DNA from: Variovorax sp. CF079 | Lineage (GTDB): Bacteria; Pseudomonadota; Gammaproteobacteria; Burkholderiales; Burkholderiaceae_C | Assembly (NCBI RefSeq): GCF_900101545.1 | Contig: NZ_FMZU01000030.1 | Coordinates: forward strand, 1 to 64,000 | Direction: 5' to 3' | Length of the DNA: 64,000 bases | Shown: positions 1-7,817 of the stretch, in pieces | Position numbering within the stretch: position 1 is the stretch's first letter | Layout of the letters: each line of letters begins with the position of its first letter | Program-made: the position numbers and the translations under genes | The notes under the pieces: model-generated | The model's input: the letters and a program-made list of their open reading frames with translations, nothing else | Told to the model about the DNA's origin: nothing | Database searches by the model: none

Positions 1-243
1 AGCGACCGGATGCGGGCGATTGGACGAAGCCTCTGACTTGAGCGGTGCTGCCCGAAATCGAGTCCTTCGTCGCCGGCGTGGCCGCGACACTACCGTCTTG
101 GCTGGGCGATTTCTTCGCCGATGAGTTCGCGCAGTCCTGTCCTATCCCGCCCGACGCCGACAGGCAGAATGCGGCCATAAGCGGGCGTGCGACGGCACCT
201 CAGAACTCGCGGGACCGGTGAGAGCGGCGAGCAGCGCTGCTGA
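1..243. other. No confident gene; possible coding remnant
   Basis: This is the stretch before the toxin-antitoxin promoter. A plus-strand reading frame from a GTG at 45 to a TGA at 219-221 encodes about 58 residues, beginning VLPEIESFVAG, with codon use that looks coding. It has no ribosome binding site and I do not recognise it. It may be the end of a disrupted gene whose upstream part lies outside the window. No other feature is visible here. Confidence 0.15.
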
Positions 244-284
244 CAATGCAGTGCATTGCCAAGACAATGCAATTGCATTACTAT
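244..284 (+). promoter_or_regulatory. prlF-yhaV promoter with twin palindromic operators
   Basis: Two palindromes share the half-site AATGCA/TGCATT. CAATGCAGTGCATTG (244-258) is a perfect 15-mer and AATGCAATTGCATT (266-279) is a perfect 14-mer. Their centres are about 21.5 bp apart, close to two helical turns. A sigma70-like promoter overlaps them: TTGCCA at 256-261, a 17-bp spacer, and TACTAT at 279-284. Antitoxin operons are usually autorepressed, so these are the likely PrlF or PrlF-YhaV binding sites. The palindromes are seen; the binding is inferred. Confidence 0.7.
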
Positions 285-314
285 CCGGGGAAGCAAAATT
301 TTCAGGAGGCCGAA

Positions 315-641
315 ATGGCTGCCACCCTCGAAGCTGAAAGCACCCTCACCGACCGCTACCAGACCACAGTGCCCGAGCCAATTCGGCAGGCGTTGCGGTT
401 GGGCAAGCGCGACAAGATCCACTACGAGCTGAAGGATGGTAGCGTCGTGATCAGCCGTGCCGAAGCAGCCGCCGAGGCGGATCCTGTCATGGGCCAGTTC
501 TTGAATTTCCTGGCCAAGGACATCGCTGCCCACCCGGAGCGCGTGAAGGCCGTGGACGCGGGGTTCGTGGAGCGCCTGCGTGGCCTTACCGAAGGCGTCG
601 ATGTCGACCTGGATGCTGCGCTGTCGTGTGACGACGAATGA
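315..641 (+). CDS. prlF: Type II antitoxin, PrlF (SohA) family
   Basis: This 108-residue protein is the antitoxin of a PrlF-YhaV pair. It neutralises the YhaV ribonuclease and normally represses its own operon. The N-terminal half reads as an AbrB/SpoVT swapped-hairpin DNA-binding domain (TLTDRYQTTVPEPIRQAL, then DKIHYELKDGSVVISR). The acidic C-terminal half should wrap the toxin. The ATG at 315 is chosen because AGGAGG lies at 304-309; an upstream in-frame ATG at 246 falls inside the operator. Its end overlaps the toxin start by four bases (ATGA), as expected for coupled translation. Confidence 0.88.
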   Translation: MAATLEAESTLTDRYQTTVPEPIRQALRLGKRDKIHYELKDGSVVISRAEAAAEADPVMGQFLNFLAKDIAAHPERVKAVDAGFVERLRGLTEGVDVDLDAALSCDDE

Positions 642-1144
642 CCGAGGCCGCTGAACCGAGGCCTCTGATCATCAACGGCTGGAACATCTTCGCGCACCCG
701 CTCTTCCTGGACCAACTCGAGGAACTCGCGCAAAAGGTGGAGGCGCTGAAGAAGCGCGACTCGAAGGGATGGATGAAGAAGAATGCGGCCAAGCGCCTGG
801 CTGCGGTAACGAAGGTCGCGTTTGAACTGATCCCTCAAGACCCTACGCATCCGCAGTTCCGCCAGGGCGACACCCTGGGAGACGAGTACAAGCATTGGTT
901 CCGTGCCAAGTTCCTGCAGCAGTACCGCCTGTTCTTCCGCTACCACGCCGAGACCAAGACGATCCTGCTGGCCTGGGTGAACGACGAGGACACAAGGCGT
1001 GCCTACGAGAGTGATACAGATGCCTACAAGACCTTCCGAAAGATGCTCAAGGATGGCAACCCGCCCGACAGCTGGAATGCGCTGCTGAAGGAGGGACGGG
1101 AGCAGATCGAGCGGCTGGCCAAGGTGGCCGCGGCGACGAAGTAG
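638..1144 (+). CDS. yhaV: Type II toxin, YhaV family ribonuclease
   Basis: This 168-residue protein is the toxin partner of the upstream antitoxin. YhaV is a RelE-superfamily endoribonuclease that acts on mRNA and rRNA in translating cells. The family pattern is visible: an opening GWNIFAHPLF, a basic middle (KKRDSKGWMKKNAAKRL), the core FRAKFLQQYRLFFRYH and the tail NDEDTRRAYESDTDAYKTF. Length matches the family and the frame is intact, so it is probably functional. Translation starts inside the antitoxin stop codon. The next 290 bases hold no gene, so this is a stand-alone two-gene operon. Confidence 0.9.
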   Translation: MTEAAEPRPLIINGWNIFAHPLFLDQLEELAQKVEALKKRDSKGWMKKNAAKRLAAVTKVAFELIPQDPTHPQFRQGDTLGDEYKHWFRAKFLQQYRLFFRYHAETKTILLAWVNDEDTRRAYESDTDAYKTFRKMLKDGNPPDSWNALLKEGREQIERLAKVAAATK

Positions 1145-1333
1145 GTCCCGGTGGAGGCGGACAGCGTCTCTGGGTTTGAGGCTGCCATCTCAGCCCGGCA
1201 ATCGCTGGCCGAGATTGCCTCCCTGGACTGGCGAGGGCCGGGTGAAGAAACTGTCGTCCACAGACGTGAAGGACCGCACGGGCCCTAACCGGCTGTTCCC
1301 CTTTGCTCCATTGCGGGCCTACGGCTCTTGCAC

Positions 1334-1375
1334 AAAAAGGAACGACCCCCGGCAGCAAGTGACTCGGAGGTCGTT
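1334..1375 (-). terminator. Rho-independent terminator of the response regulator operon
   Basis: On the minus strand AACGACC pairs with GGTCGTT (1369-1375 and 1341-1347). The pairing extends inward by about four pairs and is followed by CCTTTTT. It lies about 65 bases past the response regulator stop codon. Confidence 0.65.
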
Positions 1376-1412
1376 TGGCGTCTTGGGCTTTGGCGTCAAC
1401 GCTTTAAGCCAA

Positions 1413-1440
1413 CCCCGAGGGCCACGAGCCCGGTTTTTTT
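1413..1440 (+). terminator. Possible terminator facing the toxin-antitoxin operon
   Basis: A short hairpin (GGGC 1419-1422, GCCC 1428-1431, extended by CC/GG with a bulge) is followed by seven T at 1434-1440. It lies 270 bases beyond the yhaV stop. The stem is weak, so it may be fortuitous. The rest of 1145-1438 holds no gene. Confidence 0.35.
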
Positions 1441-2041
1441 AGGGGTTGCTGGAGAGCAATCCGTTCGTGCGGGCGTGGTGCAGCGCCTGCGTCCGGCTCT
1501 TCACGCCGAGGCGCCGGAACAGGCGCCACAGGTGCACTTTCACCGTGTGCTCGCTGATGTCGAGCTCGGTCGCGATGTCGCGGTTGCTCATGCCCTGGTC
1601 GAGCATGGCGATCAGCTGGGTCTGGCGCTTCGACAGCTTGCTGTTGGCGGCGGCCACCGGCTCCTCGGCCTCGGTGTCGGCCATCAGGAGGCCGCGCAGC
1701 GCGGCGGTGAGTTCCGCGGAACTGGCCGACTTCTCGATGTAGGTGTCGGCGCCGGCCTCGATGCAGGCCTCTTCCATGTCGGCTGCCGGCGAAGCCGAGT
1801 AGACCGCGACCGGAACGTCGGGGTAGATCTGCTTCACCGCGATCACGCCTGAAACGCCTGTCACATCGGGCAGTTTCAGGTCGAGGCAGAACAGCCCCGG
1901 CGCACCGTGCTGCTTGACGGCGCTGGCCAGCTTGTCGAGCCGTTCCAGCTCCACGATGTTCTCGGCCGGCCGCAGGCGCCGCAGCACCATCACGATGGCG
2001 TCGCGCATCAAGGGGTGATCGTCGATGACATAAATACTCAT
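1439..2041 (-). CDS. NarL/FixJ-family response regulator (LuxR-type HTH)
   Basis: This 200-residue two-component regulator has a receiver domain (about 1-120) with the acidic pocket D7-D8, the phospho-acceptor D54 (FCLDLKLPD) and a conserved lysine in YIEKSAS. A LuxR-type helix-turn-helix follows at about 135-195 (LSKRQTQLIAMLDQGMSNRD, then ISEHTVKVHL). The ATG at 2041 gives a standard receiver start; an in-frame ATG at 2089 would add 16 unconserved residues. It lies 63 bases after trpS and is last in the minus-strand run. No sensor kinase is nearby, so partner and regulon are unknown. Confidence 0.85.
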   Translation of the reverse strand: MSIYVIDDHPLMRDAIVMVLRRLRPAENIVELERLDKLASAVKQHGAPGLFCLDLKLPDVTGVSGVIAVKQIYPDVPVAVYSASPAADMEEACIEAGADTYIEKSASSAELTAALRGLLMADTEAEEPVAAANSKLSKRQTQLIAMLDQGMSNRDIATELDISEHTVKVHLWRLFRRLGVKSRTQALHHARTNGLLSSNP

Positions 2042-2104
2042 AACTTTTTTCTCACTGTGTGCGCGCTGGCCGGCGGTGCCGGTCGTCATCGCGCGGAATC
2101 TTCC

Positions 2105-3430
2105 CTAGTTCTTCTCGTTTGCAGCCTCGGATGCAAGCGCTTCCAGGGCCTCCGTTGTCGTTCGCATGCCCGCATTGTCGATGGGTTCGAGTTGCGCGGC
2201 GATCAGGGTCAGTCCGGCGCCGCGCTGCTCGCGCAGCGTCGCGATCGCCCGGCCCGCCTCCTGCGGCGACGCGAAACCCAGACTTTGTATCAGTTGTGCA
2301 CCATTCGCGTCGAGCAGCTTGAAATAAAAAAGCCCGTCTTTTTCGCGGTATTGCTTGAAACTCGGCCGCGCGGCCCTGGCTGCCTTGCGGGCCGTGCCCT
2401 GGCTCCCGGCCCCCAGATTGCGCAGGCCGACGGCATGGCGCAGCTCGGCCATGAAGGGGCGGGAGAGCGCTCGCGCCTTGTCGGCGCCGGCCAGGAGGAT
2501 CTTCTCGATCTGCGCCGGGTCATTGAGCAGGGCATCGTAGTGTTCGCGCATCGGCGCGACCTCGCGGTCGATGCGCTCGAACAGGATCTGCTTGGCATCG
2601 CCCCAGCCGATGCCGTCGGCGTAGGCTTTGCGCAACGCTTCGGTTTCCTCGCCGTCGGCGAAGGCCTGGTAGATCTGGAACAGCGCCGAGCCCTCGGTAT
2701 CCTTGGGCTCGCCGGGTGCGCGCGAGTCGGTCACGATGCCGGCAATCAGCTTCTGCAGCTGGGCGCGCGGGGTGAAGAGCGGGATCGTGTTGTCGTAGCT
2801 CTTGCTCATCTTGCGGCCGTCGAGGCCCGGCAGCGTGGCCACCGCGTCGTCGATCTCGGCCTCGGGCAGCGTGAAGTGCTCGCCATAGAGATGGTTGAAG
2901 CGCTGCGCCATGTCGCGCGCCATCTCGATGTGCTGCACCTGGTCGCGGCCCACCGGCACCTTGTGGGCGTTGAACAACAGGATGTCGGCGCCCATCAGCA
3001 CCGGGTACATGAAGAGGCCGGCGCTCACGTCGGCGTCCGGGTCCTCGCCGCGCGCGATGTTCTTGTCCATCTGCGCCTTGTAGGCATGGGCGCGGTTCAG
3101 CATGCCCTTGCCGGTGACGCAGGTCAGGAGCCAGGTGAGCTCGGGAATCTCGACAATGTCGGACTGGCGGTAGAAGGTGACGCGCTCCGGATCGAGCCCG
3201 CAGGCCAGCCAGGTGGCGGCGATCTCGAGGGTCGAGCGCTGGATGCGCGCCGGCTCGTCGACCTTGATCAGCGCGTGGTAGTCGGCCAGGAAGTAGAAGC
3301 TCTGCACATGGGCCTGGCGGCTGAAGCGCACCGAATGCCGCACCGAGCCGACGTAGTTGCCCAGATGCGGCGTGCCGCTGGTGGTGATGCCGGTGAGGAA
3401 GCGGACGGGAGCGGTGGAGGACGTTGCCAT
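2105..3430 (-). CDS. trpS: Tryptophan--tRNA ligase
   Basis: This 441-residue class I aminoacyl-tRNA synthetase charges tRNA-Trp. The HIGH-type motif is TPHLGN (residues 20-25) and the KMSKS loop is exact at 207-211. The Rossmann core spans about residues 8-340. It carries the longer C-terminal extension found in many betaproteobacteria (about 345-441, with FKQYREKDGLFYFKLLDANG), compared with about 335 residues in E. coli. The ATG at 3430 is 10 bases after the M50 protease gene, so the two are probably co-transcribed. Confidence 0.97.
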   Translation of the reverse strand: MATSSTAPVRFLTGITTSGTPHLGNYVGSVRHSVRFSRQAHVQSFYFLADYHALIKVDEPARIQRSTLEIAATWLACGLDPERVTFYRQSDIVEIPELTWLLTCVTGKGMLNRAHAYKAQMDKNIARGEDPDADVSAGLFMYPVLMGADILLFNAHKVPVGRDQVQHIEMARDMAQRFNHLYGEHFTLPEAEIDDAVATLPGLDGRKMSKSYDNTIPLFTPRAQLQKLIAGIVTDSRAPGEPKDTEGSALFQIYQAFADGEETEALRKAYADGIGWGDAKQILFERIDREVAPMREHYDALLNDPAQIEKILLAGADKARALSRPFMAELRHAVGLRNLGAGSQGTARKAARAARPSFKQYREKDGLFYFKLLDANGAQLIQSLGFASPQEAGRAIATLREQRGAGLTLIAAQLEPIDNAGMRTTTEALEALASEAANEKN

Positions 3431-3440
3431 GGGGGAAAAC

Positions 3441-4112
3441 TCAGCGCAGCAGGGCCGTGAGGGGGGAGATCAGCAGGTTGATCGCCTGGTAGCCGAAGCT
3501 CATCAGCGGGCGCAGCCACCAGGTGCTGACGATGCCGGCGATGACCAGGCCCATCACGATGAAGAAGCCGTAGGGTTCGATGCGCGCGAGGAACTCCTGC
3601 GCGCCGCCGCGCGGCAGGAGGCCGGCCAGCACCCGGCCGCCGTCGAGCGGGGGCAGCGGAAACAGATTGAAGGCCCACATCACGAGATTGACCAGCACGC
3701 CGCCTTGGGCCATCTTGATGAAAAAGGTTTCGTCGACGCCCGCGGCGACCAGGCCGACCAGCAAGAGCGCCCACAGGATGGCCTGGATGAAATTCGAGGC
3801 CGGCCCCGCCAGCGCCACCCAGATCATGTCGCGCTTCGGATTGCGCAACTGGCCGAAATTGACCGGCACCGGCTTGGCATAGCCGAACAGGAAGGCGCCG
3901 GAGGTCGCGAAGTACAGCAGGAGCGGCATCAGGATGGTGCCGATGGGGTCGATGTGCTTGACCGGGTTGAGCGTCACGCGCCCCAGCACGTAGGCCGTGT
4001 TGTCGCCGAGGTAGCGTGCCACGTAACCGTGGGCCGCCTCGTGCACCGTGATCGCGAAGACCACGGGCAGTGCGTAGATCAGCACGGTTTGAATCAGGTT
4101 TGAAATATCCAC
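3441..4112 (-). CDS. Site-2 protease family (M50) membrane metalloprotease
   Basis: This 223-residue integral membrane protein is of the small FpvB/YwhC-like M50 type without a PDZ domain. The zinc motif is HEAAH (residues 24-28) in the first membrane helix. The third ligand is the Asp in NLFPLPPLDGGRVL near residue 145. About five to six hydrophobic segments are visible. Family members cleave substrates within the membrane; the substrate here is unknown. The GTG at 4112 gives the usual MDISNLIQ opening; a TTG one codon upstream is possible. Its position between yciO and trpS is common in betaproteobacteria. Confidence 0.9.
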   Translation of the reverse strand: MDISNLIQTVLIYALPVVFAITVHEAAHGYVARYLGDNTAYVLGRVTLNPVKHIDPIGTILMPLLLYFATSGAFLFGYAKPVPVNFGQLRNPKRDMIWVALAGPASNFIQAILWALLLVGLVAAGVDETFFIKMAQGGVLVNLVMWAFNLFPLPPLDGGRVLAGLLPRGGAQEFLARIEPYGFFIVMGLVIAGIVSTWWLRPLMSFGYQAINLLISPLTALLR

Positions 4113-4148
4113 CAACCCATTGTCTCAGACCGGCCAGGGAGGCCGGGC

Positions 4149-4784
4149 TCAAAGGCCGAGCACCGCCAGCGCGCCGCGGCCCTGCCGCACCAGGACCGGA
4201 TCGCCGCCCATGCCCATCGGCGTGAGGTCGACCACCGTGGTCGGCTCCGAAGGGCAGGCGCCGGCGTCGATCACGGCGCCGATCTGCTTTTCGAAGCGTT
4301 CGCGGATCAGCTGCGCATCGTTGAGCGCCTCGGTCTCGCCGGGCGGGATCAGCGTGGTGGCCAGGAGCGGCTCGCCGTGCAGCATGAGCAGTTCACCCAG
4401 CACCCTGTGGTCGGGCACGCGCAGGCCGATGGTCTTGCGCTGCGGATGGCTGACGCGCCGCGGCACTTCCTTGGTGGCTTCGAGCAGGAAGGTGTAGGGC
4501 CCGGGCGTGGCCGCCTTGAGCAGCCGGTACTGCTTGTTGTCGACCCGCGCATAGGCGGCGAGCTCGCTCAGGTCGCGGCAGATCAGCGTCAGGTGGTGCT
4601 TCTCGTCGACCTGGCGGATGCGACGCAGCTGGTCCACCGCATCCTTGTCGTCCAGGTGACAGGCCAGTGCATAGCTCGAATCGGTCGGCACCGCGACGAT
4701 CTCGCCGCGCGCCAGCAGGGCGGCGGCCTGCTTGAGAAGGCGCTGCTGCGGGTTGTCGGGGTGGAGTTCGAAGTACTGGGCCAT
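4149..4784 (-). CDS. yciO: YrdC/Sua5-domain protein, YciO type
   Basis: This 211-residue single-domain YrdC-like protein has the nucleotide-binding signature KQAAALLARGEIVAVPTDS followed by SYALACHL, and KTIGLRVPDH downstream. The family includes threonylcarbamoyl-AMP synthase (TsaC/Sua5). The YciO branch is related, but its role in tRNA t6A synthesis is less certain. Two genes upstream is an rnm-type PHP gene, echoing the yciV-yciO pairing of E. coli, which supports the YciO assignment. The ATG at 4784 is preferred for similarity; an ATG four codons upstream (4796) is possible. It follows the DMT gene by 17 bases. Confidence 0.85.
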   Translation of the reverse strand: MAQYFELHPDNPQQRLLKQAAALLARGEIVAVPTDSSYALACHLDDKDAVDQLRRIRQVDEKHHLTLICRDLSELAAYARVDNKQYRLLKAATPGPYTFLLEATKEVPRRVSHPQRKTIGLRVPDHRVLGELLMLHGEPLLATTLIPPGETEALNDAQLIRERFEKQIGAVIDAGACPSEPTTVVDLTPMGMGGDPVLVRQGRGALAVLGL

Positions 4785-4801
4785 GGCCTTGCGCATTCTG
4801 C

Positions 4802-5746
4802 CTAGGATTCGGCCGGCTCGATCGGCACGCGGCGCTCGCGCACCGTGAGCCAGGCGCCGGCCGCGCCGCAGATCGCGATCGTCGCGATGCCGATCAGCGA
4901 GAGCCGGTCCGGCACCTGCGAGAACATGAGCCAGCCGCCCAGCATCGCAAAGGCGATCTGCGCGTAGAGGTAGGGCGTGAGGGTGGAGGCTGGCGCGCGC
5001 TGGTAGGCCAGGATCAGGATGAAATGGCCGACCGTGCCCATGAAGCCCATCAGGCACAGCAAGGCCCACCAGTGCCAGCCCGGCAGTGCCGCCCACGCGA
5101 AGGGCAGGGTGAGGGAGGCGATCAGCGTGCCGACCCAGCCGGTATAGAAGTGCATCGTGAGCGGGTTCTCGGTCTGCGCCAGCTTGCTGGTCAGCACCTG
5201 GAACCAGGCGTTGGTGAGCACCAGTCCGATCGGCAGCAGCACGGCCCAGCTGAAGGCTTCGCCACCCGGGCGCAGGATGACCAGCGTGCCGGCGAAGCCG
5301 CCCGCCACCAGCGCCCAGCGCAGTGGCGACACCTGTTCCTTGAGCGTGGTCGCGGCCAGGAGCGTGATGACCAGCGGCGCGATCAACACCACCGAGGTGA
5401 ATTCGGCCAGCGGCATGTAGCGCAGGCTGAGGAAGGCCAGCGTGCTCGACGCGAGCAGCAGGGCGCCGCGCAGCAGCTGGTACTTGGGATGCTGGGTGCG
5501 CAGCAGCGCGGGGCCGTGCTTGGGCAGCAGCACGACCGTGGTCGCGACCGCCTGGAAGGCATAGCGGAACCACACGCCCATCAGGATCGGCACGCCGGCG
5601 GTCGAGAGCTTGGTGGCGGTGTCCAGCGTTGCGAAGCAGGCGACGGCCAAGAGCACCAGGCCGATGCCGGCCAGGATGCGCTCGGATGCGATGTCGCGCG
5701 TGCTCTTCCGGACGGCCAGGCCGCCGCTCGTCGACGGCCCGGTCAC
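4802..5746 (-). CDS. DMT superfamily (EamA) transporter
   Basis: This 314-residue membrane protein has two EamA repeats and about ten hydrophobic helices. The first repeat runs about 25-150 and the second about 170-300. The family exports or imports small metabolites; the substrate cannot be told from sequence. The GTG at 5746 overlaps the stop of the PHP gene (GTGA) and keeps the first helix whole. A later ATG at ILMGVWF would lose it. It is the middle gene of a tightly packed minus-strand run. Confidence 0.85.
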   Translation of the reverse strand: MTGPSTSGGLAVRKSTRDIASERILAGIGLVLLAVACFATLDTATKLSTAGVPILMGVWFRYAFQAVATTVVLLPKHGPALLRTQHPKYQLLRGALLLASSTLAFLSLRYMPLAEFTSVVLIAPLVITLLAATTLKEQVSPLRWALVAGGFAGTLVILRPGGEAFSWAVLLPIGLVLTNAWFQVLTSKLAQTENPLTMHFYTGWVGTLIASLTLPFAWAALPGWHWWALLCLMGFMGTVGHFILILAYQRAPASTLTPYLYAQIAFAMLGGWLMFSQVPDRLSLIGIATIAICGAAGAWLTVRERRVPIEPAES

Positions 5747-6597
5747 TGGATGCGGTGCTCCAGCAGCTCCCACACCGGTGTCAGTTTGCCGGGGAGCCAG
5801 GGAAGTTTGCCCAGGTCGCAGTGACTCTCGTCGGGGCTGTGGAAGTCGCTGCCGCGCGAGGCGGCGAAGCCGAACTCCAGCGCCTTGTCGGCGTACTCCT
5901 CGTATTCGGCCGGCGAGTGGCTGCCGGTGACGACCTCGATCGCCCGGCCGCCGTGCTCCTTGAATTCGAGGAACAGGGCGTACTCCTCGTTGGCAGTGAA
6001 CCGGTAGCGGCCGGGGTGCGCGATCACGGCCAGCCCCTTGGCGCCGGTAATCCATCGCACCGCGTCCTTCAGCGTGGCCCAGCGGTGCGGCACGTAGCCG
6101 GGCTTGCCTTCGGTGAGGAACTTGCGGAACACCTCGTTGGTGTCGCGGCAGTGGCCCTGCTCGACCAGGAAGCGTGCGAAATGCGTGCGCGAGATGAGCT
6201 CGGGATTGCCGACGAACTTGAGCGCACCTTCGTAGGCGCCATGGATGCCGACCTTGGCCAGGCCTTCGGACATCTCCATGGCGCGTTTGCCGCGGCCGCC
6301 GCGCGTGTCGTAGAGGCCCTCGGTTATCGCCGCGTCCTCGGGGTCGAAGCCCAGGCCCACGATGTGCACCGTTTCATTGGCGAAAGTGACCGAGATCTCG
6401 GTGCCCGTGAGGTACTTCATGCCCTGCTCGCGGGCCGCCGCGGCTGCGCGGTGCTGGCCGCCGATTTCGTCATGGTCGGTCAGGGCCCAGAGTTCGACGC
6501 CGTTGGCGGCGGCCCGGGCGGCCAGCTCTTCGGGGGTCAGGGTGCCGTCGGACACCACGGAGTGACAGTGCAGGTCTGCATTGAGGATGGAAGACAC
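5743..6597 (-). CDS. rnm: PHP-domain phosphoesterase, Rnm/YciV (TrpH) type
   Basis: This 284-residue PHP protein has the metal-binding motifs DLHCHS (about 8-13) and LTDHDE (about 40-45), a GTEI motif, a conserved IAHPGRYR, and SDFHSPDE near the C-terminus. The family acts on nucleoside 3',5'-bisphosphates and as a 5'-3' RNA exonuclease that finishes rRNA 5' ends. The start is a GTG at 6597. It lies 26 bases after zntB and overlaps the next gene by four bases. Length and motifs are intact. Confidence 0.87.
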   Translation of the reverse strand: MSSILNADLHCHSVVSDGTLTPEELAARAAANGVELWALTDHDEIGGQHRAAAAAREQGMKYLTGTEISVTFANETVHIVGLGFDPEDAAITEGLYDTRGGRGKRAMEMSEGLAKVGIHGAYEGALKFVGNPELISRTHFARFLVEQGHCRDTNEVFRKFLTEGKPGYVPHRWATLKDAVRWITGAKGLAVIAHPGRYRFTANEEYALFLEFKEHGGRAIEVVTGSHSPAEYEEYADKALEFGFAASRGSDFHSPDESHCDLGKLPWLPGKLTPVWELLEHRIQ

Positions 6598-6623
6598 GCC
6601 ACGATCTTATTCTTTTCGTCTTT

Positions 6624-7652
6624 TCAGCGTTTCTTGCGGAATGCCACCCAGGCCGCGATCGCGGTGAAGCTCAGCACGATCGCCACCACCACCCAGAAGC
6701 CGTGCTTGTCCTCGGCCAGCGGGATGCCGCCCACGTTCATGCCGAACAGGCCGGCCAGGATGTTGATCGGCAGCGCCAGCACGGTCACCACCGTCAGCAC
6801 GAACAGGCTGCGGTTGTTGTCCTCGTTGACGTTGGCCGCGATCTCTTCCTGCAGCAGCTTGATGCGCTCCTGCAGCGCACCCATGTCGCGCAGCACCACC
6901 GAGAACTCCTCGGTCGAGCCGCGCAGTTCCTGGGCATCGGCTTCGGCCATCCAGGAGGGCGGGCGCTGCAGCAGCCGGAACAGCGCCGCCGGTTCGGGCG
7001 CCAGCAGGCGCTGCAGCCGCACCAGCAGGCGGCGCATCGCGCCGAGCCGGGCGCGCTTGTGGTCGAGTCGGCCGGCCAGGAGTTCGTCCTCGATCGTGTC
7101 GATGCGCGCCGTCACGCCGCGCACGATGTTCACCAGCACCTCGGCCTGCGCGCGCAGCAGGTGTTCGAGCAGCTCGGTGGTGGAGCGCGGCGCATCGCCG
7201 GCCTTCACCGCCGTGCGCAGCGCGTCGACCGAGCGCAGCGGCTTGGCGCGCGCCGTCACCACCAGGCGCGGGCCGACGCTGATCCACAGGGTGGAGATGT
7301 CCGAGGGCTCGAAGCTGAACTCGAAATGCACGTCGTTGATGACCGCGATCAGCGAATCGTCGGCGCGCTCGATGCGGGTCGAATGCAGGCCTTCCTTCAG
7401 CGTCTCGAAGAAGGTGTCGGACAGGTCCGCATGCCGCTGCAGCCAGCGCTCGGCCTGCGCGTGGCTCAGGTTGAAGTGCAGCCACAGGAAGGCGCCGGCC
7501 GGCGGCTCGGCCTGCTGCAGCCAATCGGCCGCAGCGGCGGAATCGATGGCGCTCGCCGGCTCTTCGGCCGCTGCGTCGAAGAGGTAGCCGCAGATCAGGC
7601 CTGCTTCGTCCCCGCCATACGATGCGGTGGCGATATCCCGGGGTGAGGGCAA
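6624..7652 (-). CDS. zntB: CorA-family metal transporter, ZntB type
   Basis: This roughly 342-residue CorA-superfamily protein has a large cytosolic N-terminal domain with long helices and two C-terminal membrane helices. The pore motif is GMNVGGIP, where the GG-IP context marks ZntB (zinc) rather than CorA (magnesium). The tail is basic (FRKKR). The most upstream in-frame start is a TTG at 7652, with no ATG or GTG before GLICGYLF, so the start is uncertain. It heads the minus-strand run down to the response regulator. Confidence 0.85.
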   Translation of the reverse strand: MPSPRDIATASYGGDEAGLICGYLFDAAAEEPASAIDSAAAADWLQQAEPPAGAFLWLHFNLSHAQAERWLQRHADLSDTFFETLKEGLHSTRIERADDSLIAVINDVHFEFSFEPSDISTLWISVGPRLVVTARAKPLRSVDALRTAVKAGDAPRSTTELLEHLLRAQAEVLVNIVRGVTARIDTIEDELLAGRLDHKRARLGAMRRLLVRLQRLLAPEPAALFRLLQRPPSWMAEADAQELRGSTEEFSVVLRDMGALQERIKLLQEEIAANVNEDNNRSLFVLTVVTVLALPINILAGLFGMNVGGIPLAEDKHGFWVVVAIVLSFTAIAAWVAFRKKR

Positions 7653-7757
7653 GGCGGAGCGGTTCAGAACGTCAGAGGGTCGGAAGGCAGGCGAATCCCG
7701 CCAATGCTGTGCGTCTCATATGTCAGTATCGTGACGACACGCCGAAAGCGCCTTTTC

Positions 7758-7775
7758 TGTCACATGTTCGTCATG
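7758..7775 (+). promoter_or_regulatory. Possible Pho box upstream of ppk2
   Basis: CTGTCAC-ATGT-TCGTCAT is a direct repeat of CTGTCAN-type heptamers at 11-base spacing, the layout of a PhoB box. It lies 43 bases before the ppk2 start. The second half matches the consensus imperfectly. A looser pair (ATGTCAG, GTGACGA) lies just upstream. PhoB control of a polyphosphate enzyme is plausible but inferred. Confidence 0.4.
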
Positions 7776-7817
7776 CAGGCGGGGCAGCATGGTCTTTTCC
7801 CCTGATTCGAGCCGACC

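Noticed and set aside
4802..6055. A longer DMT protein starting upstream near 6055
   Set aside because: The extra 103 residues are the PHP gene in another frame; the GTG at 5746 gives a normal length and a GTGA overlap.
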